Shown here piece after piece: positions 46,484 to 55,272 of a stretch of DNA of 64,000 nucleotides. Every line of letters begins with the position of its first letter. The first letter of the stretch is position 1. The notes under the pieces were generated by a model that was given only the letters and a program-made list of their open reading frames with translations, was not told the origin of the DNA and did not search any database. The DNA is from an uncultured Bacteroidales bacterium (GTDB lineage Bacteria > Bacteroidota > Bacteroidia > Bacteroidales > F082), in NCBI GenBank assembly GCA_900317055.1, contig ONFF01000018.1:1-64000 (forward strand). Reading direction: 5' to 3'. The position numbers were made by a program, and so were the translations under genes.

Positions 46484-48361
46484 CTATTGTTTAACTCCGT
46501 TCGCAAAATAACCTGAGTCCTTGATGTTGCCGTAGGCATCGTAGATGGTTCCTTGCCCGTTCCATTTTCCGCCCTTGAAATAGCCCTTGTAGACTTCACC
46601 ATTGGCATAATGGTATTCGCCATAGCCATCCATCTTGTCGTTACTCCAGTTACCATTGTACCAGCTGCCATCCTGAAAAGTTTGTTGTCCTTGTCCGTTG
46701 CGCTTGTTATTTTTCCAGTTGCCAGTATATACCCTACCATTAGGTTCACGCAAGGTACCTTGTCCTTCCTTACTTTCTGTGCCAGGAATGGCATATCCTT
46801 CGTAAACCCTGCCGTCATCGTATCTTTTGGTGGTCATGCGAGGTTTTGCGTAAAAGTCCTCATCGTCTTCTTCTTCCTCCTCCACCTCCACTTTGGTTTT
46901 CTTTGTGTTCGATGTGTTTATTGATGCGTAATCGTTGTCATTGTTGAGGGCTCGCTTTTGTTCTGGTTTTTGTTCTGGCTTTTGCTCTGGTTTTTTTTCT
47001 GGTTTTTGGGCAGGTTTGGGTTCAGGTTCGGTCTTGGGCGGTTTTTTTGCTTCCGCCAAGGCTTCAGCTTGGGCGATACTGTCGGTGACCAACTTGTTGA
47101 TCTGTGACCTTGCTGATTCTGCATTTCGGCCTTCGGGATATTCCTTCAAATAGTTGCGGAAGTCATTGGCGATTTTGCAGTTGGCATAGTAGTTGTCGTC
47201 GCGTTCGGCTTTCTTGTGGTTGTCGGCCACTTTCCACGCAGCGCCACCTCCGCCACCGAGGAGCAGCAAGACGAGCAAAATCCAAAGCCATGCCTTGCTT
47301 TTCTTTTTTGGAGTGTCAGGAGTCTCGCTTTGTCCTTCCTTGACAGTACCGCCTATGTTGCCGTTATTGTCGTTTGGGATGTTTTGGGAATCGTATGGAT
47401 CGTTGGAACGGCTGACATATTTCACCGTGCCATGAGGGTCGTGTGAACGATGACCGAATTGCACGGTGCTGTAAGGGTCGTGTGATGTTTGGGGCTGCCA
47501 TTGGTGAGGCTCGCTGTTGCCCATCGGTGGTTCATCCACATTGATGGGATGACCTGCAAGGGCTGCACTAGCACGTTCGACAAGTTGATGAGCTTGAGGG
47601 CGGTCCCAGGTGTTTTTGGCGAGGCAAGCGAGGATGGTTCCAATTAATGCATCACTGTAGGGTAATTGCGGACGGGGTATCTCAGCCCCATTGAGGAGCA
47701 CAGAGCCTCCTTGACCGAAGCAGGGTAACTCACCCGTGGCAAGCTCATATAAAGTGGCACCTAGGGCCCAAATATCAGTGGCTTTCACTGATTCGGCATG
47801 TGCAGCGAACATTTCGGGACCCATGTAGGCAATGGAGCCCGCCAACGGGTTGCTGTTCACCATCTGTCGGGTGGAGTTGCGTCGCAAGGTGCTGCGCATC
47901 TTTACGCTGATGCCAAAGTCGGAGATGACGAAGTGACCATTGGTGTCCTCAAGGATGTTGTCGGGCTTGATGTCATGGTGCAGGATGTCCTTTCCGTGGA
48001 GATAAGCCAAACCGGCACCCACATCGTGGATGAATTGCCATAGCTTCCTCTCTTCAATATTCCCCACATAATCGGTGGCCGATTTGGGACAATAAGGCAT
48101 GACCAGATAGGGATGGCTCTCAAATGTGTCGTAATAGTAGGCGCGCAGGAGGTTGGGATGGTTGAGGCCGTAAGTGGCGCGATATTCCGTGCCGAATTCC
48201 TGCATGCCGCGCTCGTCGAGGGCGATATAGATCTTGACAGCCACTTCCATGTTGTCCAACTGCTCGTCGTGGGCAAGCCACACCTCGCCATAAGTGCCTC
48301 GCCCCTTGATCTCAACAAGGCGGTAGCGGTTGGCAAATAAAATGTTAGGGGTTATTTCCAT
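46484..48361 (-). CDS. Membrane Ser/Thr kinase with MORN repeats (kinase 2)
   Basis: 625 residues. The kinase domain (about 12-265) has GRGTYGEVWLAHD, LHHDIKPDNIL and SDFGIS, with the family's activation loop RSTLRRNSTRQ. A juxtamembrane linker carries three related DPYSTV/DPHGTV/DPYDS motifs (about 295-325), possible phosphothreonine sites for FHA readers. After the membrane helix (about 356-376) come the FRNYLKEYPEGRNAESARSQ module shared with kinase 3 and the phosphatase, a Lys-Pro-Glu linker, and about five MORN repeats (515-620: YTGNWKNNKRNGQG, YNGNWSNDKMDGYG and others). MORN repeats on the outer face of a kinase are unusual. Confidence 0.92.
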   Translation of the reverse strand: MEITPNILFANRYRLVEIKGRGTYGEVWLAHDEQLDNMEVAVKIYIALDERGMQEFGTEYRATYGLNHPNLLRAYYYDTFESHPYLVMPYCPKSATDYVGNIEERKLWQFIHDVGAGLAYLHGKDILHHDIKPDNILEDTNGHFVISDFGISVKMRSTLRRNSTRQMVNSNPLAGSIAYMGPEMFAAHAESVKATDIWALGATLYELATGELPCFGQGGSVLLNGAEIPRPQLPYSDALIGTILACLAKNTWDRPQAHQLVERASAALAGHPINVDEPPMGNSEPHQWQPQTSHDPYSTVQFGHRSHDPHGTVKYVSRSNDPYDSQNIPNDNNGNIGGTVKEGQSETPDTPKKKSKAWLWILLVLLLLGGGGGAAWKVADNHKKAERDDNYYANCKIANDFRNYLKEYPEGRNAESARSQINKLVTDSIAQAEALAEAKKPPKTEPEPKPAQKPEKKPEQKPEQKPEQKRALNNDNDYASINTSNTKKTKVEVEEEEEDDEDFYAKPRMTTKRYDDGRVYEGYAIPGTESKEGQGTLREPNGRVYTGNWKNNKRNGQGQQTFQDGSWYNGNWSNDKMDGYGEYHYANGEVYKGYFKGGKWNGQGTIYDAYGNIKDSGYFANGVKQ

Positions 48362-48386
48362 ATCGATTCTTGATTTTTGTTATACT

Positions 48387-50111
48387 TCAAAAGCTTTTCA
48401 GTTTATTCTCCACTATCTCCCTCGTTGCCATGTCAATACTGCCTCCTATAAGTCTAGCCCTTTTCATGATTCTATCATGTTCCCTAAGGAACTTCTCGCA
48501 TTCTTCCTTGGTGCGGCATGAATTTGCCTTTGCTCTATACAATTTAGCAAACAATTGTTGAATTGACCTGAAATGACTTTCATTTTTTTTGTCTTTACCT
48601 CCCCATTTGCCCAAATAATCAGCACAGACCTCATAAGAGTTGCTTTTCAAGCATCTGTTGTAAGCTTCCTCTTCAGCTGTTGCAGGAGAAGATTGGGTTG
48701 GAGATAGGTTGGTTTTTCCATCTTTAGGTGCTGCTGGTGTCAATCCACCATGTGGTTTGTCAATGGGAGCTAGCCTATCTTTATTGCCATTGCCATCGCC
48801 AAATCCTTCTTTGGAATCCGGAAGAAGATTGTTTTTTCCCCTAATATTGTCCTTGTCCTTTTCCATCTTTTCTACCTTCTTTTCTTCTTTCTTAACCTTG
48901 TCGTCAGGCTTGGGTTCGGGCTTGGGCTCGTTATTTGTCAGGTCAACTCTCTCCAACCCTATGGCTTTATCGCAGCTGTCTTGATAGAGCTCTTCCAATT
49001 TCATTTTAGCGGGCTCGGCGTTTTTCCCATCAGGATACAATGCCAGGAATGTGCGGTAATCATTGGCTGTGACGCAGCGCTCAAACAGCCTTTGCTCTGC
49101 TTGTCGCCCACTGCTTCTTTGTGTCAGCCACCATCCAATGAGAAATCCTAAGCCGCCAATGAGCAATGCAATCAAGACTATAAGCCATGTTTTGTTCTTG
49201 TGAACGGGCTTGTTGTTTCCCGGTTCATTGTCAGGTGGCAAAGGTTCCTCATTTTCTTGTCCTCCACTTTCAAAAGGGTCAGGGGCTTTAGGTGGTTGGG
49301 GAGGTGAGTGATGATAAAGCATGTCTTGAGCCAGCACAGCCAATTCGTTGGCTTTGGGGCGGTTCCATGTTTCTTTAGCCAGACACTCCAAAATGGTATC
49401 GATAAGAGCATCGGAATAGTTCACCTGCGGGCGGTCGAGCATGCCACCATTCAGTTGAATCACTCCACCTTGCCCAAAGAAAGGCAATTCTCCTGTCACC
49501 ATCTCATAGAGTGTGGCACCCAATGCCCAGATGTCGGTGGCTTTCACCGCTTCGGCCGAAAGGCTGAATAGCTCGGGAGCCATATAGGCCATCGACCCTC
49601 CAGGAGCCACACGATTCTGCAGGCGAGAGTGACGCTGGAAGGTGGTGCGCAACTTGGTACTGATGCCAAAATCGGAGATGAGGAAATTGCCCCTATAGTC
49701 GATTAGCACATTATCGGGCTTGATGTCGTGGTGAATGATATCCTCATTATGGAGGTAGGCCAATCCCGAGGTCACATCACGAATGAATCGCCATACGGTG
49801 TTCTCGTCGCAACGCCCGACAAGCGTAGCAGCCGAATTAGGGCAGAAAGGCATCACCAGATAGGGCTGATGATCACACTGCCCGAAATAACTGGCATGGA
49901 GCAAATTGGGATGGCTAAGACCGAAAACGACACGGAACTCGTTTTTGAACTCTTCTATGCCTCGTTCGTCTAGGGCGATGTATATTTTGACAGCCACTTC
50001 GATGTTCATCTGCTCGTCGCGGGCTTGCCATACCTCGCCAAACGCCCCTCTTCCTCTCAAGTTGATGAGACGATAGCGGTTGTCAAACAATGTGTCTTTT
50101 TCCAATAGCAT
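48387..50111 (-). CDS. Membrane Ser/Thr kinase sharing sensor modules with the phosphatase (kinase 3)
   Basis: 574 residues. The kinase domain (about 12-265) has GRGAFGEVWQARD, IHHDIKPDNVL and SDFGIS; the activation loop is more divergent (RTTFQRHSRLQ). The membrane helix is at about 308-329. Outside lie two modules: A (about 342-379, TANDYRTFLALYPDGKNAEP) and B (about 481-574, EEEAYNRCLKSNSYEVCADY onward with four Cys), joined by a charged linker. Both modules recur in the same order and at high identity in the PP2C protein at 53,341-55,266. Confidence 0.92.
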   Translation of the reverse strand: MLLEKDTLFDNRYRLINLRGRGAFGEVWQARDEQMNIEVAVKIYIALDERGIEEFKNEFRVVFGLSHPNLLHASYFGQCDHQPYLVMPFCPNSAATLVGRCDENTVWRFIRDVTSGLAYLHNEDIIHHDIKPDNVLIDYRGNFLISDFGISTKLRTTFQRHSRLQNRVAPGGSMAYMAPELFSLSAEAVKATDIWALGATLYEMVTGELPFFGQGGVIQLNGGMLDRPQVNYSDALIDTILECLAKETWNRPKANELAVLAQDMLYHHSPPQPPKAPDPFESGGQENEEPLPPDNEPGNNKPVHKNKTWLIVLIALLIGGLGFLIGWWLTQRSSGRQAEQRLFERCVTANDYRTFLALYPDGKNAEPAKMKLEELYQDSCDKAIGLERVDLTNNEPKPEPKPDDKVKKEEKKVEKMEKDKDNIRGKNNLLPDSKEGFGDGNGNKDRLAPIDKPHGGLTPAAPKDGKTNLSPTQSSPATAEEEAYNRCLKSNSYEVCADYLGKWGGKDKKNESHFRSIQQLFAKLYRAKANSCRTKEECEKFLREHDRIMKRARLIGGSIDMATREIVENKLKSF

Positions 50112-50152
50112 GGCAGATAATTTTTAAAGCAATTCTTTTTCTCGATGGATTA

Positions 50153-51883
50153 CTATTTCGTGCTGTTGGCTCCATACACACCCAAACCTACAAGAGCTGC
50201 GGTAAGCGTTGTGCCTAAGCCAAGGCCTACATACGGAGTTTTGTGGTTTCCATCAAACATAACGCCTCCCATAATGTCCCACCACGAAAAACCTCCTGAA
50301 ATCCATCCAATGCGCATACCTGCATTGCCCATCCATGCATTTTTTTGATAAATGTTGTAATAGTTATAGTCTACTTCTGTATAGCTATTGTAAGCCACAC
50401 CACCCAAAAGCTGCAAATCGATAATGTCGTCGGTAAGACGCAACACTAAACCTCCAGAATAGGATTTGTTATCGCTTTCAATACCATGTAGATATTGGGC
50501 AAAAAAGCCAAGATGTGAACCACAATAGGTGAAATGTCCGCCAGCGCTACCCCATTTGTCAAAATTAAGGCCGTAGTCGAAAGCATACACGGGCTCGATG
50601 AAAACTTTGGCAAAGTTTTCGGGCCTGCGGAAGAGCCATGGCGTGTGTCTGATACGTTGCATCTCAGCATTGACTATCGATCTCTGGTTGGCCTTGACCG
50701 TGACTGTCTGCGTGAAATCGTAGTGTTTATCCTTTTTCATCTTCACTGAATAGTCACCGATGAGGAGCTGATCCAATTGAACCGGAGCCTGTCCACGGAA
50801 TTTGTCATTAACATACACGTCAACGTTCTTTTTGGAGGCGGTGATGCTAAGCGAGCCATAGATAGGCTCAGGACTGGGAATGTCTATTGTCGTGTTCATG
50901 CTTTTGCTTGCCGTCACCGTAACGCTCTGACTTGTATGGCTAGTCTTGCGTGCTTCAACGGTATAGGTTTTTCCTAATGCAAGATCCATGATGGCAGTGC
51001 CTTTTCCTGCGTATGAATTGTTGACAAAGAGGTTGGCTTCCCTATCAGCGACACGGAATGTGACCGAAACCGTAGTAGGTGGTTTGTCGAAAACGGTGAA
51101 GGTGCGGGTGTCGATTTTTTCGCCGAATTCATTGTAGATTTCAAAGGTATAGGTGCCTTCATTGAATGTGCCACCATCCTTACTGCCCCAGCTGGACAGC
51201 CTTTGCTCGTGATCATAACCAGACTTAACAGTCATGGGAAAGTGGTAGGAATATCCTGATGGAGAGTCGGAAAATGAGACCATCGATCCATTGGGTTTGT
51301 AAATCTTGCAATACAATGTAGTGCTCCTATCATAATTATCCAAGCCGTCGTATTCAAGTATAGGTAATATGTACTTGATGTCCTGCCAATAAAGGATACC
51401 CGAATTGGTAATAGCGTTGCCGTTTGCGTCAACATTGATGAACCTAACACTTGTGATTTGCATATAGGCTCTTTTGGCCAGACGCAACTCCCTTTCTTCT
51501 TCCAACTCGTGCTGCAAGCGTTCCTGCTCTTCGCGAATGCGGGCTTCTTCGGCATCACGACGGCGCTTTTCTTCGGCATCTTTTTTGTCCTTAATTACCT
51601 TTGCTTTGAGTTTTTCACATTCTTTTATCTTAGCGTCAAGGTCGTTTTTGGCAGGCTTGTCAGGGCAGCCTTTGGCCAGATTAAAGTATTTGACGGCATT
51701 GGTGTAATCCTTCTTGTTCATGTAATTGACCGCCGTAGCACGAGTACTTTTATAACAATCGTCCTGTTGGGCTTGCAGCGGATGGATAGAACAGAAAATC
51801 ACAAACATCATCGTGAGCGCAACGCCAATATACTTGTTGCTTATTCTGTCTTGTATTCTACGGTTAAGGTATAAATCTTTCAT
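50153..51883 (-). CDS. PEGA-domain envelope protein with predicted C-terminal barrel
   Basis: 576 residues. A signal peptide (about 1-39, ending LQAQ) is followed by a helical module (DDCYKSTRATAVNYMNKKDY; CPDKPAKNDLDAKIKECE) homologous to that of the barrel protein at 42,798-44,561, and a strongly charged coiled coil (about 95-145). Ig-like strands lead to two PEGA repeats (about 280-350 NLFVNNSYAGKGTAIMDLAL; 350-425 DVYVNDKFRGQAPVQLDQLL). The last 140 residues (AFDYGLNFDKWGSAGGHF to VGLGVYGANS) look like an outer-membrane barrel. It may bridge periplasm and outer membrane for the kinases. Confidence 0.8.
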   Translation of the reverse strand: MKDLYLNRRIQDRISNKYIGVALTMMFVIFCSIHPLQAQQDDCYKSTRATAVNYMNKKDYTNAVKYFNLAKGCPDKPAKNDLDAKIKECEKLKAKVIKDKKDAEEKRRRDAEEARIREEQERLQHELEEERELRLAKRAYMQITSVRFINVDANGNAITNSGILYWQDIKYILPILEYDGLDNYDRSTTLYCKIYKPNGSMVSFSDSPSGYSYHFPMTVKSGYDHEQRLSSWGSKDGGTFNEGTYTFEIYNEFGEKIDTRTFTVFDKPPTTVSVTFRVADREANLFVNNSYAGKGTAIMDLALGKTYTVEARKTSHTSQSVTVTASKSMNTTIDIPSPEPIYGSLSITASKKNVDVYVNDKFRGQAPVQLDQLLIGDYSVKMKKDKHYDFTQTVTVKANQRSIVNAEMQRIRHTPWLFRRPENFAKVFIEPVYAFDYGLNFDKWGSAGGHFTYCGSHLGFFAQYLHGIESDNKSYSGGLVLRLTDDIIDLQLLGGVAYNSYTEVDYNYYNIYQKNAWMGNAGMRIGWISGGFSWWDIMGGVMFDGNHKTPYVGLGLGTTLTAALVGLGVYGANSTK

Positions 51884-51918
51884 ACTTAGTTGTTTTGAAT
51901 TTCAATTCGTTGTTTTAG

Positions 51919-53307
51919 TCATTTTGCACTATACATAAGTTGATTGGCAATGTCATAATACTTTTTCGCCATTTGTGGATTTGCTTCATTCCATTCGTTA
52001 GCATAGTCATTATATTGCTTTCCAATGTCATTGCATTTGCTATCTAATTGGCTTTTCATCTGGGAGTAACGATTGTAGGTCTCTGGAACATAGGGACTTC
52101 CTGCATCCTCGAGCCGCTTGATTTCAACAAGTTCCTCCTTTGCGGTCAATAAAGGCTTGTAATTTTCATAACTCCCTGATTGGATGTTGTTTTGACATTC
52201 ATTCACTTTGGTTATATAGGTTGAGATATTATTGTGTGCCTCCTGCTCTTCCACGCTAATCTTTGGTTTCATCGTCTGCAACAGCACAATGGCGATAACA
52301 AGAACAGCAGCCACGCCGGCAATCCATCCTATGACTTTCCCTTTCTTTTTCGGTTTTTCCATCTCCTCAAGAGAAGTGCCTTGACCTGAGTAGTAGGCTT
52401 GTCCTCCGTTTGAATTGTAAGCGCCGTTGCCGCTGTTGTAGGTAGGCACAGGTGGCTGCTCGCGGGGTGGGGTCATGCCACCGAAGTTGTCGGGGGTTTG
52501 CCCGTTCATCTTGGCTTGGGCATACTCGTGAAGCTGCGAGGCTGTAGGTCGGTCCCAAGTCTCTTTGGCGAGGCACATCTGTATGATTTGCTTGAGGTCG
52601 TCGGAGTAATTGCCTTGCACCTCTGGCACTTGGGCCCCGTTGAGCTGCATGCCACCGCCTTGTCCGAAGAAGGGCAGTTCTCCTTCACACATTTCGTAGA
52701 GTGTGGCACCCAAAGCCCATATGTCAGTGGCATTGACCGACTCGGGCTTGGGACCGAACATCTCGGGTCCCATGTAGGAAATAGAGCCTCCTGCACCCTC
52801 GTTTTCTTCCACTTGACGCATCGAATTGCGTCGCAGCGTGCTACGGATCTTCTTGCTGATGCCGAAGTCGGTGATGAGGAAGTTGTCCTCGGTGTCGATG
52901 AGGATGTTGTCGGGCTTGATGTCATGGTGCACGATGCCCACACTGTGCAGATACTCCAAACCCGAGGCCACATCGCGGATAAAGCGCCACAGGGTGGGTT
53001 CATCGATGTTGCCGATGTAGTTGGTGGCTGCGCCGGGGCAGAACGGCATGACCAGATAGGGTCGTTTCTCAAATTGGTCGAAGTGGGTGGCATGGAGGAG
53101 GTTTGGGTGGTTGAGGCCGAAGGTGGTCTTGTATTCCGACTTGAATTCGGCCACGCCACGGTCGTCCAAAGCGATATACACCTTGATGGCCACATCCATG
53201 TCCAGATGCTCGTCATGAGCCAGCCACACCTCACCGAAAGAGCCTCGGCCCTTCATCTCGATGAGGCGGTAGCGGTCATGAAATAATAAATTGGGTTCTA
53301 ATTGCAT
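51919..53307 (-). CDS. Membrane Hanks-type Ser/Thr kinase, non-RD (kinase 4)
   Basis: 462 residues. The kinase domain (about 12-265) has GRGSFGEVWLAHD, VAIKVYIAL, VHHDIKPDNIL and TDFGIS, with the activation loop RSTLRRNSMRQ. It is the closest relative of kinase 1 in both the catalytic domain and the general form of the tail. A Gly/Asn/Tyr-rich juxtamembrane linker (about 270-310) precedes the membrane helix (about 326-346). The outer part (about 350-462) is helical and unrecognised. It is placed directly after the PP2C gene. Confidence 0.93.
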   Translation of the reverse strand: MQLEPNLLFHDRYRLIEMKGRGSFGEVWLAHDEHLDMDVAIKVYIALDDRGVAEFKSEYKTTFGLNHPNLLHATHFDQFEKRPYLVMPFCPGAATNYIGNIDEPTLWRFIRDVASGLEYLHSVGIVHHDIKPDNILIDTEDNFLITDFGISKKIRSTLRRNSMRQVEENEGAGGSISYMGPEMFGPKPESVNATDIWALGATLYEMCEGELPFFGQGGGMQLNGAQVPEVQGNYSDDLKQIIQMCLAKETWDRPTASQLHEYAQAKMNGQTPDNFGGMTPPREQPPVPTYNSGNGAYNSNGGQAYYSGQGTSLEEMEKPKKKGKVIGWIAGVAAVLVIAIVLLQTMKPKISVEEQEAHNNISTYITKVNECQNNIQSGSYENYKPLLTAKEELVEIKRLEDAGSPYVPETYNRYSQMKSQLDSKCNDIGKQYNDYANEWNEANPQMAKKYYDIANQLMYSAK

Positions 53308-53340
53308 AACAATTGTCGGCTTTTATACTATCTCCTTTAA

Positions 53341-55266
53341 TTATTCTTTAACTTTTGATAGGGAAGAACCTGGTTGCTTAATAGTTGTGCCGTTGCTAGT
53401 TTTGTGTCTAGAAGTATTATCCTGACTTGTCTTTTCACCATTTCCTTTATTCAACTCGGCCAACTTATCCCTGACTATTTTTTTTGTTTGACCATCAATG
53501 CCAGATCCAAACATTCTTGCCTTTTTCATAATTCCATCATGCTTCCTCAGGAATTGTTCGCACTTTTCCTTGGTGTCGCATGCATTGGCTTCTGCTTTAT
53601 ACAATTTAGAAAACAAGCTTCGAATTGAATTGAAATGTCCTTCATTTTTTTTACCATCTTTTCCCCATTCATCCAGATAATCAGCACAGGCCTCATAAGA
53701 GTTGCTTTTCAAACATCTATTGTATGCTTCTTCTTCATTTTTTGCAGGAGCAGATTGGGTTGGAGTTATGGTTTTTCCTACTGGTTTCAGATCATAGCCT
53801 TTTTTATCTAGTTTATTTTTATTGTCTTTATTGTCAGTCGACGCAGGTACAAGGATTATTGAGCTGGGGACTTTTTCCTTTTCTTTTTCCTTTTCTTTTT
53901 CCTTTTCATTTACTTTTTTAGGATCCTTTTCTTCCTTCTTGGCTTCTGGCTTGGCTTCTGGCTTGGGTTCAGGCTTGGGCTCGTCTTTCAGTTGGATTTG
54001 ATTTGCATCCACTAATCCTTTGGCATTATTGGCTTTATCGCAGCTGTCTTGATAGAGTTCTTCCAATTTCGCTTTGGCTAACTCGGCGTTTTTGCCGTCG
54101 GGGTACAATTTCAGGAAAGTACGGTAATCATTGGAATTAACGCAGTTCTCAAAAAATCTTTGTTCTGCATTATTGTTACTGTAGCGACTTGTCAGCCACC
54201 AGGTTAAAACCCCGCCACCAGCCAGCAGGACAACTGCCAAGGCAATGATGAGCGGCAAGTGCTTCTTGCGTGGGGGCAAGCTGGGGTTAATCATCTCGCC
54301 ATCCGAGCCTGGCAAAGGTTCGGGATGGGCCACTTTTGGGGTGGGGTAGCTCACAGGCGGTTCGTTCAGGTTGGCTGGAAGGGGCTTACCACTCACAATC
54401 TCGCAAACGATGGCGGTCACGTTGTCGTACCAGTCGTTGCGTTCGGCAGCGGCAAAGAGGGCATCGCGGCAGTCGGTCATCGAATGGCGGTTGGCATCGA
54501 TGATGTCCTCAAGGTTCTCGTTGTCTATGCGTTGCCCATCGGGGTCATAGGTCTTATGGTCGCGCAGCACGCCGCTGAGGCCATCGCTGCAGAGCATGAA
54601 GATGTCGCCCTCAAACACGGGGAACACCTTGCTGTCGGCTTTGGCCCTTTTCTCGGGGTCGCCAAGGCTGCGGGTAATGATGTTGCCGTAGGGATGGTCG
54701 AAGGCTTCGTCTATGGTAATCTTTCCATCGTCGACAAGACCTTGCACATAGGAGTGGTCTTTTGACACCTGCCAGAATCCCTTTCCTGGGCGGAAGAGGT
54801 AAGCGCGGCTGTCGCCACACCAGGTGAGGCAGATTTCATCATCGCAAAGCCAAGCCAAGATAATGGTGCTGCCCATACCCTCGTGCTCCTTGTCTCTTCG
54901 GGCATCATTCTTGATAGCCTCGTCAGCAGCTTCCACCACTTGCTCCAAATACTTGCAGCGGGCGCGGCTGTCGCGAAACGATGTTTCGGCCATACGCTCG
55001 GGGCTGAAATAGGAGGTGACGGTCTTGATGGCGATGTCGGAAGCCACTTCACCAGCATTCATGCCTCCCATGCCGTCGGCCACCACCATGAGACACCCCT
55101 TGTCAGAGAGGTCCACGACCTGATCGGCCATGAACTCTCCCTGAGCGTTGTTGGAAAGGTTGCTATCGACATACATGTTGTCCTCGTTGCCTTCCAACGG
55201 AGCTTCTGCGTTGTATTTGCCGGCGGCATCGGTACGAGCCGCCAATCTGAATTGAAGTTGTTTCAT
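53341..55266 (-). CDS. Membrane PP2C-type Ser/Thr phosphatase with kinase-like sensor tail
   Basis: 641 residues. The PP2C domain (about 15-295) keeps its metal-binding aspartates: NEDNMYVD (Asp34), VADGMGG (Asp64), CSDGLSG (Asp228) and DNVTAIV (Asp281), so it should be active. A membrane helix (about 337-357) follows. Outside are module A (369-408, SNDYRTFLKLYPDGKNAELA), a Lys/Glu/Pro linker with an EKEKEKEKEK run, and module B (511-605, NEEEAYNRCLKSNSYEACAD onward). These are the same two modules as in kinase 3. It would reverse the kinases' phosphorylation. Most PP2C proteins in such loci lack a homologous sensor, so this match stands out. Confidence 0.94.
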   Translation of the reverse strand: MKQLQFRLAARTDAAGKYNAEAPLEGNEDNMYVDSNLSNNAQGEFMADQVVDLSDKGCLMVVADGMGGMNAGEVASDIAIKTVTSYFSPERMAETSFRDSRARCKYLEQVVEAADEAIKNDARRDKEHEGMGSTIILAWLCDDEICLTWCGDSRAYLFRPGKGFWQVSKDHSYVQGLVDDGKITIDEAFDHPYGNIITRSLGDPEKRAKADSKVFPVFEGDIFMLCSDGLSGVLRDHKTYDPDGQRIDNENLEDIIDANRHSMTDCRDALFAAAERNDWYDNVTAIVCEIVSGKPLPANLNEPPVSYPTPKVAHPEPLPGSDGEMINPSLPPRKKHLPLIIALAVVLLAGGGVLTWWLTSRYSNNNAEQRFFENCVNSNDYRTFLKLYPDGKNAELAKAKLEELYQDSCDKANNAKGLVDANQIQLKDEPKPEPKPEAKPEAKKEEKDPKKVNEKEKEKEKEKEKVPSSIILVPASTDNKDNKNKLDKKGYDLKPVGKTITPTQSAPAKNEEEAYNRCLKSNSYEACADYLDEWGKDGKKNEGHFNSIRSLFSKLYKAEANACDTKEKCEQFLRKHDGIMKKARMFGSGIDGQTKKIVRDKLAELNKGNGEKTSQDNTSRHKTSNGTTIKQPGSSLSKVKE

Positions 55267-55272
55267 CTCTTG

